Positions 47,039 to 63,749 of a stretch of 64,000 bases of DNA are shown here, one piece after another (the first letter of the stretch is position 1; each line of letters opens with the position of its first letter). This DNA is from Linyphia triangularis (lineage: Eukaryota > Arthropoda > Arachnida > Araneae > Linyphiidae): the NCBI GenBank assembly GCA_963978545.1, contig OZ021732.1, forward strand, positions 29,666,123 through 29,730,122, written 5' to 3'. The notes below the pieces were generated by a model. The model had not been told where the DNA came from. It ran no database searches and saw only the letters and a list, made by a program, of their open reading frames with translations. Both the position numbers and the translations under genes were made by a program.

Positions 47039-47110
47039 AGAGGAACAAGACCACCAGCATGCTTTATATGTGGAAAAATATCCCACCTAGCCTAGAATTG
47101 TTTCCAAAAT
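47039..47110 (+). pseudogene. gag nucleocapsid CCHC zinc knuckle fragment
   Basis: In the frame starting at 47039 the residues read CFICGKISHLA, stop, NC: a C-X2-C-X4-H-X4-C knuckle with an internal TAG (47093-47095). It lies in a different frame from the protease that follows, so a frameshift separates them. RNA binding in the capsid is the usual role of this motif. Confidence 0.7.
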
Positions 47111-47159
47111 TTTGGCTACAAGGACAGGGACCACAGTATGAGGGTAAAAGAAGCGATAC

Positions 47160-47580
47160 AGAAGAAGATAAACAAGCCAATACGGAAATAGTCACAGCAA
47201 AAGTCATTGGAGAATTAGTGTCAATAAAATCAAAGCAAACAAGCAGAAGGCTAAAGATGGCACCGGTGAATATAGTGAAGATTAAATATGGACAAAAGAT
47301 ATTGGACGCAATATTGGTTTCAGGAACACAGATTACAGTTTTTAGGGAAGACTTGTAACAGGGACAAAATGATGGAGTCAAAGGAAAAATTCGGTTTCAA
47401 CCTGCATTTGGAAAAACAAAAGAAGCAAATCTAGCAGAAATCAAAATTAGTTTAGTAGAAGAAGGTGTAGGATGTATCACTCCAACTATCAAAGCTTTAG
47501 TGGTGACGTGTAAAGATTTGAATATCGACGTTTTGCTAGATATGGAAACTTATAAAGGGTTAATGAATCAATCCAAAAAT
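47160..47580 (+). pseudogene. Retropepsin-like protease fragment
   Basis: The reading frame contains ILVSGTQITVF, which corresponds to the family's active-site D-S/T-G followed by hydrophobic residues, but the catalytic Asp position is Val. After a stop (47356-47358) the frame continues with GKIRFQPAFGK and ends with DLNIDVLLDMETYKGL, the usual C-terminal flap and substrate region. It would process Gag-Pol; here it is inactive. Confidence 0.6.
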
Positions 47581-47779
47581 TATACAACAAAGTGCCCTGT
47601 AAACATGACAAAATTGAATGAAGAGGATATAACTGATGAGGAATCAGATTATGTAGACTTCCAAGAAGAACAGATAGATTTCGAAGAAGCAAGAGGACAA
47701 GAATTTAAAAATGGTACGACTGAAAGCAAAAAGGGGAAATACGTTAAAAGTGAAGCTGAGAACTTCAGAAAAGAACAGC

Positions 47780-49089
47780 TATCGTGTGCAACACTGGTGA
47801 ACGAATGGAGGTTTGCAAGACAAAGAAAAGGTAGATTTCTAGTGTTTAGAGGTATATTGTATCATAACTGAAAGATTATGGGGTATCAGGTACAACAGTT
47901 GGTGTTGCCTCTAGCTAGACGGAAAGTGTTTCTAGGTATAGTCCATAAACCAGTGTTTGGAGCACATTTAGGAGCAAAGAAAATGCCACAAAGAATTTAA
48001 TTTTCATTTTATTGGCCAAACTTGTGTAAAGAGATAAAGGAACATTGTAGCTTTTGTCATAGTTGCCAGATGCGGAAAGTGATTCGTTTTACCGATAGAA
48101 TACCTATAGTTTCTGTAACTCGTCCGAAACTTCCATTTCAAGTAGTGAATGTCGATTTAATCGATCCAATTGATCCAGCATCATAGAGAGGACACAGATA
48201 TGTGCTCTGCCTTCTAGATAAACATTCGAGGCGCCCAGAGGCAGTGCCATTAACATCGCTGATGGCAAAGACGACTTGCTCAGCTCTTTTAAAAATATTT
48301 TGCTGGACGGGCGTGCCCGAGGCAATTGTCTTTTATATTGCTACAAACTTTACATCAAAATTGACCAAAGAATTTCTGGAAAAGATGGAAGCTTGTCCAT
48401 GTTTTTGCACTTCAGGGCATCCAGAAAGTAACGGGGTAGTAGAAAGATGGAATCAAACATTCAAGAATATGCTACACCATGTAATTCGAGAAGATAAGCG
48501 AGACTGGGATCGTCATATTGCTTTCCTATTATGGGCATATAGAGAGGTTCCGAATTCCACCACCGGAGTACCGCCGTTTCTTTTGATGTATGGAAGGAAA
48601 CCGAGAGGACCTCTAGCTAATCTAAATTATACGTGGGCAGGAAAAATGTCTTTACCTTATAATCTAAGTAAGTCTAGCACCACATACCTTCAGGAACTAA
48701 GGATAAGACTTGAAATAGCAACACAACGAGCGGAACTAATTACAAAACGGAAACAGAAGAGCTGTGTGCATCATTACAATCTTCGAAGACGGTACAAGGA
48801 ATTCAAAGAGGGAGATCTTGCAGTGGGTTTGATCTTCAATTCCACCAACAAATTATACGCTAGATGGACTAGTCCAATTGAAATTGTGAAGAGGAAATAT
48901 CCAGATTCGTATTACGTGAGGATGCCAGAGAATAACTTGAGACTTCTACATGCCAATAAACTCAGGGAATACGTAGTTGGAGCGCAGGCAGTGAGAATTG
49001 TGTTCGAAGATGATGAAGAGTTTGGAGAACTGTATGAAACCTCCATATTTAAGAAAACTAACAAAAACAATTATCTAAAGGAAGTGTAG
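47780..49089 (+). pseudogene. Integrase, upstream of RT, inactivated
   Basis: An HHCC zinc-binding N-terminus is recognisable (VHKPVFGAHLG, then CSFCHSC near 48050). The core follows with VDLIDP (first acidic residue) and ATNFTS, where the family's second Asp is lost. HPESNGVVERWNQTF carries the Glu. A C-terminal GPY/F-like module (KLYARWTSPIEIV) ends near 48990. Stops interrupt it at 47869, 47998 and 48184; the frame 48202-49089 (295 codons) is the longest intact part. DNA strand transfer would be its role in an active copy. Confidence 0.85.
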
Positions 49090-50185
<1,096 letters not shown>

Positions 50186-50596
50186 TTGTGTGCAGCATCT
50201 CAACTGAAAGTACCGGAAATTTGCAAGCCTTTCTATTTATACACTGATGCCTCGCAATATGCTGTAAGAAGCTGTTTAAGCCAGTCTGATGCAGAATATA
50301 ATCTCCATCCTATCGCGTTTAGTAGCCAAAAGTTTAATGAAGCTCAAAAGAAATGGTCCACCATTGAACGAGAGGCTTTTGCCATCATTTGAGCTCCAAA
50401 ACGATTTGAAACAATACTTTTCGGAACGGAGATATTCCTAATAAAGGACCACAATCCATTTGTATTCCTGTCAGACTCGATTCCTCAAAGCCCTATACTC
50501 CAACGTTGGCCTTTAGCTCTTCAACGTTTTAACCTTAAGATAACTTATGTCAAAGGTCAGAAGTTGAGCAATGCTGATGCTCTATCGAGACTGTGA
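50186..50596 (+). pseudogene. RNase H domain of the Gypsy-like element
   Basis: LYTDASQYAV holds the first catalytic Asp and STIEREAFAI the Glu. After a stop (50390-50392) the frame continues (IKDHNPFVFL) and ends with KLSNADALSRL and a terminal stop, the classic end of a Ty3/gypsy RNase H (ADALSR). No integrase follows it, which confirms the rearranged order. Confidence 0.85.
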
Positions 50597-50847
50597 ACTA
50601 GAGACAATATCTCATGTAATGACTTTCAAGGGGAGCTAATTGCGCTGTTTCATTTGATTTTGCAATTCAATTTAAGTTTCTTTTACGTAATTTTCTCTTA
50701 TCAATATTTTATGGGTATTCAGTGTATATAAGGTTTGGTTATTTTAAATTATGATTTAATGTAATATTGGGGGGGGGGGGAGGAGTAAGGTTGCTGAATA
50801 AATAATGCGTTTACATCTTTTTATTTTGCTAGATACCAGCCACAGTA
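50597..50847. other. 3' flank of the retrotransposon
   Basis: It contains a purine-rich AAGGGGAG (near 50618) that could be a polypurine tract and a 12-base G run near 50769-50780. The start of a 3' LTR could not be defined. Confidence 0.3.
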
Positions 50848-52516
50848 TCTATAATAATAAAACAAGCTGTGTGACTGTCTGTCTATCTGTCTGTCTGTCT
50901 GTGGTTCTGTGAATCTATAGAAACCTACTTAAAATTGGAGTAGAGCTCTCAAATTTTCAACACAAGAAGTTTTGGCCTTCTTATTTTATGTATGTCAAAC
51001 AGATTGCTAAAATATTAATTAGTTCTTTTTTAATTAATATTTTAATTAATTTTTTTTTTACAAAGTGACTTCAAATAGAGATGCAGCTCTGAAATTTTCA
51101 ACATAAGTAGTTTTAGCCTTCTAATTGGACTTTTGAAAAACAGAATGTTAAAATTTTAATTAGTTTTTTTTAATTAGTTTTCTTAATCAAATAAAAAAAA
51201 AATTACAAAACGACTTTTAATAGGGTAACAGCTCTGAAATTTTCAACATAATTACTTTTGGCCTTCTTTTTGAACTCTTGAAAAACAGAATTTTAAATTA
51301 GTTGTTAAATTTTTTTTAATTAATTTTTTTAATTAATTAATAAATATTTTACAAAAAGGTTTCTAATAGGGCTACAGCTCTGAAATTTTCAACATAAGTA
51401 GTTTTAGCCTTCTAATTGGACTTTTAAAAAACAGAATTTCAAATTTTTATTTAGTTCTTTTTAATTAATTTTTTTTAATTAATTAATAACTATTGTACAA
51501 AATGATTTCCAATAGGGCAACAGCTCTGAAATTTTCCACATAAGTAGTTTTGGCCTTTTGAAAAACAGAATTTTAATTTTTTATTTTGTTCTTTTTTAAT
51601 TATTTTTTTTATTAATTAATATATATTTAACAAAACAATATCTAATAGGGCTACAGCTCTGAAATTTTCACCATAAGTAGTTGTGGCCTCCTAATTGGAC
51701 TTTTGGAAAACAGAATTTAAAAAATTTATTTAGTTCTTTTTTAATTAATTAATAAATATTTTACTGAATGATTTCTAGTAGGGTTAGAGCTCTGAAATTT
51801 TCAAAAGTTTTGGCCTTCTAATTGAACTTTTGAAAAACAGAATTTAAAATTTTTATTTATTTCTTTTTTAATTAACAAATATTTTACAAAACGATTTCTA
51901 CTTGGGCTACAATTCTGAAATTTTCAACACAAGTAGTTTTAGAATTCTAACTAGACTATTGACAAAAAGAATTTGAAAATTTAATTTGATTAATTTTTTT
52001 AATTAATATTTTCACAAAAAGCGACTTCTAATAGGCCTAAAGCTCTGAAAATTTCAACATAAGTAGTTTTGGCCTTCTAATTTTGCTTTCCACAAACAAG
52101 TGTTAAAATAATCTTAAAGGGGTGTTGTATTATTGTATTAACGAGGGGATTTTGTGTGTGTGTCTGTCTGTCTGTCTGTCTGTCTGTCTCGACAAGGGAG
52201 AGGCTTCTAATATTAAGGCTTTACGTAGCAATTACAGATTTTTGTGAATGAAACGAGCTTATGCTTACACAACAATGAACCTATCAGCGAGAGAAGCGAG
52301 CCTATTCTTACATAGTGATGAACCTTTCAACAAGTGAAGTAAGCCTGTACTTGTGTGTCAATGAACTTTTCAGCGAATGAAGCGAGCTCGATTTTGCGTA
52401 GATCCAAAAATTGGGATATATGCACCAATTTATACACCAATGACGGATTTCTGCAAAGCTAGGTGTCACAGCTAGCTAAAATATTGCACCTGTTGGAAGC
52501 ACGGGTATTTAGCTAG
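50848..52516 (+). mobile_element. Non-autonomous Helitron, copy 2 (1,669 bp)
   Basis: It starts TCTATAATAATAAAACAAGC after an A and ends GGGTATTTAGCTAG before a T, satisfying the Helitron 5'-TC / 3'-CTRR / A-T target rules. It holds about seven tandem units (roughly 110-160 bp) with GCTCTGAAATTTTCAACATA, TAGTTTTGGCCTTCTAATTG and TTAATTAA blocks. A distal region of AGCGAGCCT and GATGAACCTTTCA repeats and several CTGT tetranucleotide tracts follow. There is no protein. Confidence 0.85.
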
Positions 52517-55485
<2,969 letters not shown>

Positions 55486-56330
55486 TATATATTAAAGTAG
55501 AGCGAACTCGAGTAGTTGTCAAAATATGCAAATTATTTTTTTATTTTTTTTATCAAACTTCATTTCTTGTAGATTACAAATTAAGTAATAAATTTAGCGT
55601 ATCATCTTGGTAAAACAACTAATGTCAAAGAAATTGAATGAATCAAATTTTTCTTGCAGCAAGTTATGCGTGAAATGTTATTTATTACAAATAAAATTTG
55701 ATAAAAAATAAACATTTAAAACATATGCGAATAGAAAAAGAAAAGAAATATCAACATTGTAAAATGACCTATGAAATTATAACCAAGAAATTTAAAAATT
55801 AGTGTGCACTTGGCTGGTATTGCAAGCCTTTTTATTTCGGTAAATTAGGTTAAATCATTACTATTTTATATTCATATAATATTTTTCGTTATTTTCATTC
55901 GAATATTACGAATTAATAGTTTTACAACATAAAAAACAATTTTATTAGAATAAAAACGTCATAATTTTTCACATGCAGAAACTCGACCATTCTGATCCAT
56001 TTTTTAGTCAAGTGGAGACTAAAATAAATAATTTAAATTAAATTTGATGTAGTAAAACTCCAAGAGTAACAAAGTCTAAAACTGTATTTAAGATCTATAT
56101 ATTCTTGGAATGAAAGTAATTTGAATAAATTATCTGTTTTTATCCAGCTTTGGATGCAATAACCCTGAGTGTCTAATCATAAGCTACCTTCTCCATAACA
56201 TCTAATACAAGTGGTCACTTTGTTGCTATTTTCTATTCATTGTTCAATTTTCTATTTAAAATATATAAACTTTTATTAGAAGATTTAAAGTTTTTTCGTT
56301 TTATTTTTTCTGTAATCATTTTAGCCAAAA
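55486..56330. other. AT-rich non-coding DNA
   Basis: No feature was recognised. Confidence 0.5.
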
Positions 56331-56345
56331 TCTCTCTCTTTCTCT

Positions 56346-56377
<32 letters not shown>

Positions 56378-56515
56378 CTCTCTCTCTTTCTCTTCTCTCT
56401 CTCTTTCTCTTCTCTCTCTTTCTCTTCTCTCTCTCTTTCCCTCTATCTCTTCCCTCTCCCTTCCCTTTACCTCTCACACTTTTCACTCTCTCTCTCCCTC
56501 TCTCCTACCCCTTTT
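56331..56515. repeat. (CT)n-rich low-complexity tract
   Basis: CTCTCTCT and TTTCTCTT runs on the plus strand; the Ser/Leu-rich frame across it is an artefact. Confidence 0.9.
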
Positions 56516-56650
56516 TGTTTCTTTTCACAAACATTATTAAGAAATGATTAAAATTTATGTAGTAGTTTAGCCAAAAGTTCACTTTTGGTATTCATAAAAG
56601 TAATTCAGAAACAATTCAAATGTTTGTACTTACCTGTATTATATATATAT

Positions 56651-57348
56651 TGTTACGAATTTTTGTATATTTGTAAATATTTCGTAGTGTTAATTTTGTA
56701 AATAGTAATTTATGTACATTTCGCATAAGGCAGTGCAATAGTTCGTCGTTAAATTGGCTTCCCTGCAGTGAGCATCTCAATGCTTGATAAAGGTTTTACA
56801 GAGGTAACTCTGGGAAGCGAGTTTCAAGGGGCAGGGCATTTAACATTATGGTATTGGAAATCTCGCCAAGTTGGCGACGGTTTTGGCGACTAATTTGTGT
56901 CGCCAAACTTGGCGACCATTTGGCGACATTTTCGGTCCCCAAGTACATGTATAGGACTTTTCGACTACGATCTGGAAAGTTCTCCAAATATCGACCTCTA
57001 GAGGTTTCAAGGAGGTTCGCAGCCTCCCCTATATAAGCCAGGCCGTAAGTGGTGTTAGTTAGATAGTTGATGGATTTTGAGTCACTGAATTAGTTGACTG
57101 GTGAGTTGACTGGATACTGATTAGTTCTAAAACGAACTGCATTGCATTGTCTTTTGCGGCGATTGAGCAGTTGTGTTGTAAAATTTTCAACTGCTGTTTT
57201 GTGCTCTATTATTGTGAAAAGAGCTGTATTCTATCTACTAGAACGAGAAGTTCTGAAGTTGTAAAGAAATCTGTGGAGAGTTATATTGGAATAAATTTCT
57301 GCAAGTTTTGATCTGCTTTGGCTTCAAATCTTTCGAACCCGTCCAACG

Positions 57349-57353
<5 letters not shown>
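56651..57353 (+). repeat. Solo LTR of the Gypsy-like family, copy 2 (703 bp)
   Basis: It begins TGTTACGAATTTTTG and ends CCAACGCAACA, and is flanked by ATAT on each side within a (TA)n tract (4-bp duplication). It has a TATATAA box (57030-57036) roughly two thirds along. Four or more TTGGCGA/TCGCCAA motifs lie at 56863-56935, more than in copy 1. No internal element sequence is attached. Confidence 0.88.

Positions 57354-57391
<38 letters not shown>
57354..57391. repeat. (TA)n microsatellite
   Basis: This is the right half of the tract into which the LTR inserted; a shorter remnant precedes the LTR at 56639-56650. Confidence 0.9.
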
Positions 57392-57394
<3 letters not shown>

Positions 57395-57642
57395 ACAGTT
57401 TTAAAATAATTTTTATTCACCCTTTATTTATATCAATTCTAAATGCATACAATTGGGGAACTTTTAAAGTATACATCACATTTTCGATATCCAAATATTT
57501 CAATATGTGATATTGTAAAGCATTCCAATTTTTGTAGGTTAGTCAAAAATACTCTTTTGGTATTCATAAACGTATTTCAGAAACAATTCCAGTGTTTGTA
57601 CTTACCTATTACATTTTTCTTGTTTAGAATTATATGGATTTA

Positions 57643-59220
<1,578 letters not shown>

Positions 59221-60379
59221 CTTATACAAGTAAAAGTTTTGAGTTAACTTTTATTCACCCTTTAATAATATCAATGCTAAAAAAATAAAATTTGGAAAAC
59301 GTTTTCTTGTAAGGTATACAGCGCATTTTCAATATCCAGTGATTTCAATGTGTGATATTTTAAAGAATTTACAATTTGCTTTTATCAATTGGATGCGTTA
59401 GTAAATGTAATACTACTAATATCATAACTCTCTGCGATTAAAAGTTTAAATTATCTGACCTCAATCTTTTTGAGAGTCATCGAATGATTCTTTAATTGTC
59501 TACTTTGTAATCATTTTAAATTTAAAAATGTCAAGGATAGCTAACATATAAGTTACACTGTTTGATGCATAATCATTCATTCGATAACTCTTAAAAAAGA
59601 TTGAGGTCAGATAATTCCTATTTTCAAAAGGAGAGTGGTAGGCTAATAGTAACGCTACGTTTTTTAGAAAAGAAAAAAAAAAAAGAAAGGAAAAAAAAAC
59701 AACATCCGATTGATAAAAGCAAAGTATAAATACTTTATGACGTCAGATATTGAAGCTTTTCAATGATTATCATTTCAGAAGTGTTTTTTTATTGTAACTA
59801 GAAAACAATTTTAACAACTATTTAGAGAAAAATTGCTTGAAATATTTTACAACAACAATGCAATAGAGTTCGCAAGTTCTTTTAATATCTAATATTAATT
59901 TCTACCCTAGGAAAATGTACTAAGAAACTTCTATTTATCTGAGGTCCGTCTGTTTGTCTGAGATCACCATTTCGAAACAAACTACTAACACACCAAGACG
60001 AGTTCTCATACTAAAATAGAACCGAAAGTATCAGAAATTATTACTGGAAATTAATCTGTAATTCCATAATTCTAAACTAAAAATGTAAACATGTGCCATA
60101 TATCAGTTTGAAGGTCGCTATAAAATTAGTAGGATAACGTAAAATTCCTCATGAAGGGTACTTCGATACATAGGACTTTTCCAAAGGCAGATACATGGGC
60201 AAAAGTGTTGCCCTTTAATGAAACCCCACTCAAAGTTGCACCTTTTTAAAAAAATGTAAATTGATTAAAGATTGATGTAACCATTCTAAAATAAACGGCT
60301 TTTTTTTTTTCGAGTTCATCAGACTAGAAAGTTCAAATTTTTCAGCAAATCAATAACAATTATGACAGTATTATTTTTC
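59221..60379. other. Non-coding DNA
   Basis: No gene was recognised. GATTGAGGTCAGATAAT (near 59600) mirrors ATTATCTGACCTCAATC (near 59450), an inverted pair suggesting a small foldback. Confidence 0.45.
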
Positions 60380-60429
60380 ATCTCATGTGTTGTTGTTGTT
60401 GTTTCTTATCCTCCACCTGTCTGATGAAG

Positions 60430-61896
60430 TCAGACAAGATCCAACAAATTGTTGACCCTCAAAAAGTCGATGACAAGAAGTGGTGTAGAGTATAAGTCCT
60501 CTTTTGAAAGACGCAAGCAGTCCAGGATATGTTCGGCAGAGGCCTGCTGGGCTTCACATTTAGAGCAGACAGGGTAAGTTTTTCTACCCTCAGAGTACAA
60601 GAGACTCTTCGTGTGTCCACTTGCCAATCTGGAAATTGCCGTTCGAGACGCTCTGTCACCAATAGATACAAGTGAAGAGCCCGGTTTCTTGGCTGCATAC
60701 CAGTGATGAGAGGGAGGGGTCTTCCACTTTTTGGAGAGATGACTTTTGATTTTGGACTGATGCTCCGAGTATGAAAGAGCTGAAGAGGAAGGTGTTGAGT
60801 GACTGCAACCCTCCTTAGCTAAGCGGTCCGCTTGCTCATTTCCAAAGATGTCAACGTGGGATGGTATCCACTGAAAATGAACGTCGTGGCGCTTTGAAAT
60901 AAATTGAAGTTTAAGAAGGATGGAGATACTTGTTTTGTCTCCAACTTTAGTCCAATTGTGTAGATGTTGAAGGGAGCTGCGACTGTCCGAAAGGATCCAG
61001 AGATCTCCAAAGTCACGCTCGTTGATTATAGCTTCAATGCCCTGTTCAATTGCGATTAATTCACTTTTAAAGACTGAAGTGAAATCAGGGTTACGGAGAC
61101 AGATGGAAAGATTTTGCCCAGATTTTTCAACTGGGAGACCTAGCTGGTAGTGGTGTACACCACTACCAGCTAGGTCTCCCAGTCCACTACCGTCTGTGTA
61201 AGTTTTTATGGCGTCACTGGGAATCTCTCCTATAATTTCCAAAGCCAGCTGCCTGAGATGAGCTGGAATAAGATTTTTCTTCGTGACCGGAGCAGAAAAG
61301 CCGAAGTGGAAATGGACTCTGGGGATTCCCTCTGAGGGATTCAGACAAGATTTTAAGGAGTGGGGCTCAACGTCTTCAGAAGGCAGATGCAGAAGTTCGA
61401 CATGACTGAATGGGCTGCCTTTCTTCAGTCGCTGATTGTTGCGCCAATTGTTAAGGTATAAAGAGGTTTTATTGTGCTGGCCATAGCTGGAAAGTTTGTT
61501 GAAATAATTGGTGAGGTTAGTCTTTCTTCTAGTTTGGAGAGGTTGAAGATCAGCCTCAAAGAGGACAATTTCTTTAGGGCAACTACGTTTGAGTCCAGTA
61601 ATTATTCTCGCAGCACTTAGTTGAACCCTTTCCAATTTATCCAGATTGGTGTCAGAAGCACAGCAGTACACAGTAAAACCGTACTCCAGGATGGGTCTAA
61701 TGAGAGTCAAATAGGTATCTCTTAACGTCACAGCATCGGCTCCCCAATCTTTGCCAGCAATATATTTAAGTAAGTTTAATCGTTTTCTGCATTTTGAGAC
61801 AATATGCTCAATATGTTTATTACTTGTCCATTCTGGGTCTGAGACATATCCGAGATATATTGGATGCTTTTCGTAAGCAAGATTCTTGTTATCCAT
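60430..61896 (-). CDS. LINE ORF2 C-terminal part: RT end, RNase H, CCHC
   Basis: 488 codons are open. The first ~130 residues match the end of a Jockey/R1-group RT and its thumb (YLGYVSDPEWTSNKHIEH, RPILEYG, LERVQLSAARIITG). Residues about 230-365 form an RNase H: TYTDGSG (Asp), FKSELIAIEQG (Glu), ILSDSRS (Asp), then WIPSHVDIFGNEQADRLAKE (final His and Asp). A C-X2-C-X7-H-X4-C motif (CSKC...HILDC) near residue 455 is the usual C-terminal zinc motif. The catalytic RT motif (YADD type) lies upstream and is missing, so no active reverse transcriptase can be made. The Met start is simply the first in frame; the frame is open back towards the insertion edge. Host domestication is not supported. 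Confidence 0.9.
   Translation of the reverse strand: MDNKNLAYEKHPIYLGYVSDPEWTSNKHIEHIVSKCRKRLNLLKYIAGKDWGADAVTLRDTYLTLIRPILEYGFTVYCCASDTNLDKLERVQLSAARIITGLKRSCPKEIVLFEADLQPLQTRRKTNLTNYFNKLSSYGQHNKTSLYLNNWRNNQRLKKGSPFSHVELLHLPSEDVEPHSLKSCLNPSEGIPRVHFHFGFSAPVTKKNLIPAHLRQLALEIIGEIPSDAIKTYTDGSGLGDLAGSGVHHYQLGLPVEKSGQNLSICLRNPDFTSVFKSELIAIEQGIEAIINERDFGDLWILSDSRSSLQHLHNWTKVGDKTSISILLKLQFISKRHDVHFQWIPSHVDIFGNEQADRLAKEGCSHSTPSSSALSYSEHQSKIKSHLSKKWKTPPSHHWYAAKKPGSSLVSIGDRASRTAISRLASGHTKSLLYSEGRKTYPVCSKCEAQQASAEHILDCLRLSKEDLYSTPLLVIDFLRVNNLLDLV
61130..61183. repeat. 54-bp perfect palindrome inside the LINE RNase H
   Basis: ACTGGGAGACCTAGCTGGTA and the following bases up to 61156 are exactly inverted from 61157 to 61183, with no spacer. 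The coding frame remains open through it and falls between the first catalytic Asp and the Glu. Confidence 0.95.
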
Positions 61897-61929
61897 CTTT
61901 ATATTTGGGTGGTAGTTATCTCATGTGTT

Positions 61930-63749
61930 ATTTGAAAGAATTATTTGCTACATGTTTATAATTTAACTTGTGATCAACACTTAATTCTTGCAAAAACAGA
62001 TGAGATTGAAAATAAATTATGTCATGTTGGTCACAAAAAAAGTGCATTTGGCTCATTTTAAAAGTGTTTCTCAAACGATCTATTAAACTCCGATTGAAAA
62101 AATTAAACCGTAGCATTGTGTTTTTATTTGCATTTACTAAATAGAGAGTTACATTACTTTTATTTGTAATGAAATATTGTACAAATATAAAGATTACATT
62201 TTATAAGATAACATGAATTCATTTTATTTTAAAAGTAAAATATAATCTCGAGGAAACAACTTAGAGCAATTCGACGATGATATTCCAATGCATGTATATG
62301 ATATATTAAATCCCAATGATTGAACAAAATCTCTATTTTGTTGTATATCATAAAATGATTATCTTAAAAACTTACATTTATTTCATATATTCAAAAGATA
62401 TAACTTTGCAAATCAATAATTTTTTTTTTTTTTTTTTTTTTTTTAACGTTCTCTAGTTAATAGTGAAAAGACATATATCTGCAAGGAATTGCACATTTAA
62501 AAAATTTCAAACTTTTGTCTTAGATGTTGATAATCTCTCGACCTTCAAAGATTTCATGCTCATGTAAGTATAGATGTAAGATCGCTCTGTATATGTGATT
62601 TTTCCGTTATGATAAAGTCATAGCAAAAAAGCACACGCGAAAAAGAGCAGAGGTATGTAGGAAATTAACTCCATAAAATAAAATATTTTTTCAAACATGT
62701 GTTGTAGAAAGCATAAAAATTTTCCATCTCAAATATGTAGTATTATATACCATGTTATAGATTACTACTGTAACTCAAATATAAATGTGAAATCGTTTGT
62801 ATAATTCTTTGTTAACAGTATCTTGTAATTAAAAAAATATATATTAAGTAATTGAAAGTACAAAATCTATTTTTTTTTTTTTTTTTTCATTATATAAGAT
62901 TTTATGTCGTTATTATTCAAATTTAAAATTATCTTAACGTAAATTAATTTTTGTTTTTAATTACGTAATGAAAAGGCGGACTCTTACAGAAAGTGAATCC
63001 TGGGCAGGTGACCGGTCTACCTTTCAGTAAATTAGGACCTACTATACTAAACTTCAACTTAACTTGACATCACTAGACGGTAGATCGTCACAGTGCTCAT
63101 AGGCAATTTATCCATTTTGGCGGCGTGAGAGCATAATGCTCGCCAAACCATACAGCCTTTTGTTCGACAAACGGGATGGACAGGAATACTGTATCACCCC
63201 ATTCCGTTTTCATTCTTCTCCCGTCCCACAAGAAAAAATCACGCTAGGTAATTCAGCTCAGCTATGCAATGCCAAATCCTAGATTGAACGCATTAAACTG
63301 CGGAAATGGCGGTTTTTCTAGAATCTTTATTTTCACTTATGCTTCTTCTTATCAGATATAAAAACAAATTAGATTATGACAGTAACTGTGAACTGTCAGT
63401 AAAAGGTTGCACCTACCCACTTCCCAGTCTCTGGACATCCATATACATCAGGTATCAAGCATGTACGATTAGGCATCGTTTAATGATTGGACCACCTTTG
63501 GAACTAAACAACATGATAAAGTTAAAAAAATTAAAAAAATAAAAATAAAAGATTAATAAAAAAAATTTTAAAAAAAAAAAAAAACTTTTTGTTTAGGAAT
63601 GCGACCTTAGGCTGTAGAAGGCGGAAAGAGAATTTGTACATAAGTTTTTGCCGCATTAGTGTTGTGAAGAAGCTAAATTTAAATAGTTTAAATGCGGCGA
63701 CTCAGTGTTTGAAAATTAATGCCGGATGCTTCGTTTGTGAACAAAATAT
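61930..63749. other. Non-coding DNA; GC-richer patch at 62975-63310
   Basis: Mostly AT-rich, with a poly-T tract near 62427-62444. The patch near 62975-63310 (GGCAGGTGACCGGTCTACC, GGCGGCGTGAGAGC) differs in composition and may be an old transposon or an exon-like remnant. No domain or tRNA-like box pair was convincing. Confidence 0.4.

Larger units (their letters stand above)
60392..61917 (-). mobile_element. 5'-truncated LINE (1,526 bp) with 12-bp duplication
   Basis: The insertion is bounded by ATCTCATGTGTT on both sides (60380-60391 and 61918-61929). On the minus strand it ends in an (AAC)n tail and begins inside the RT gene. These are the marks of target-primed insertion with 5' truncation. 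Its coding part (60430-61896) is undamaged, so the insertion is young or the source was intact. Confidence 0.92.

Noticed and set aside
60430..61896. Domesticated host RNase H gene
   Set aside because: Bounded by a 12-bp duplication and (AAC)n tail, begins mid-RT and has the domain order of a LINE ORF2; an ordinary truncated insertion.
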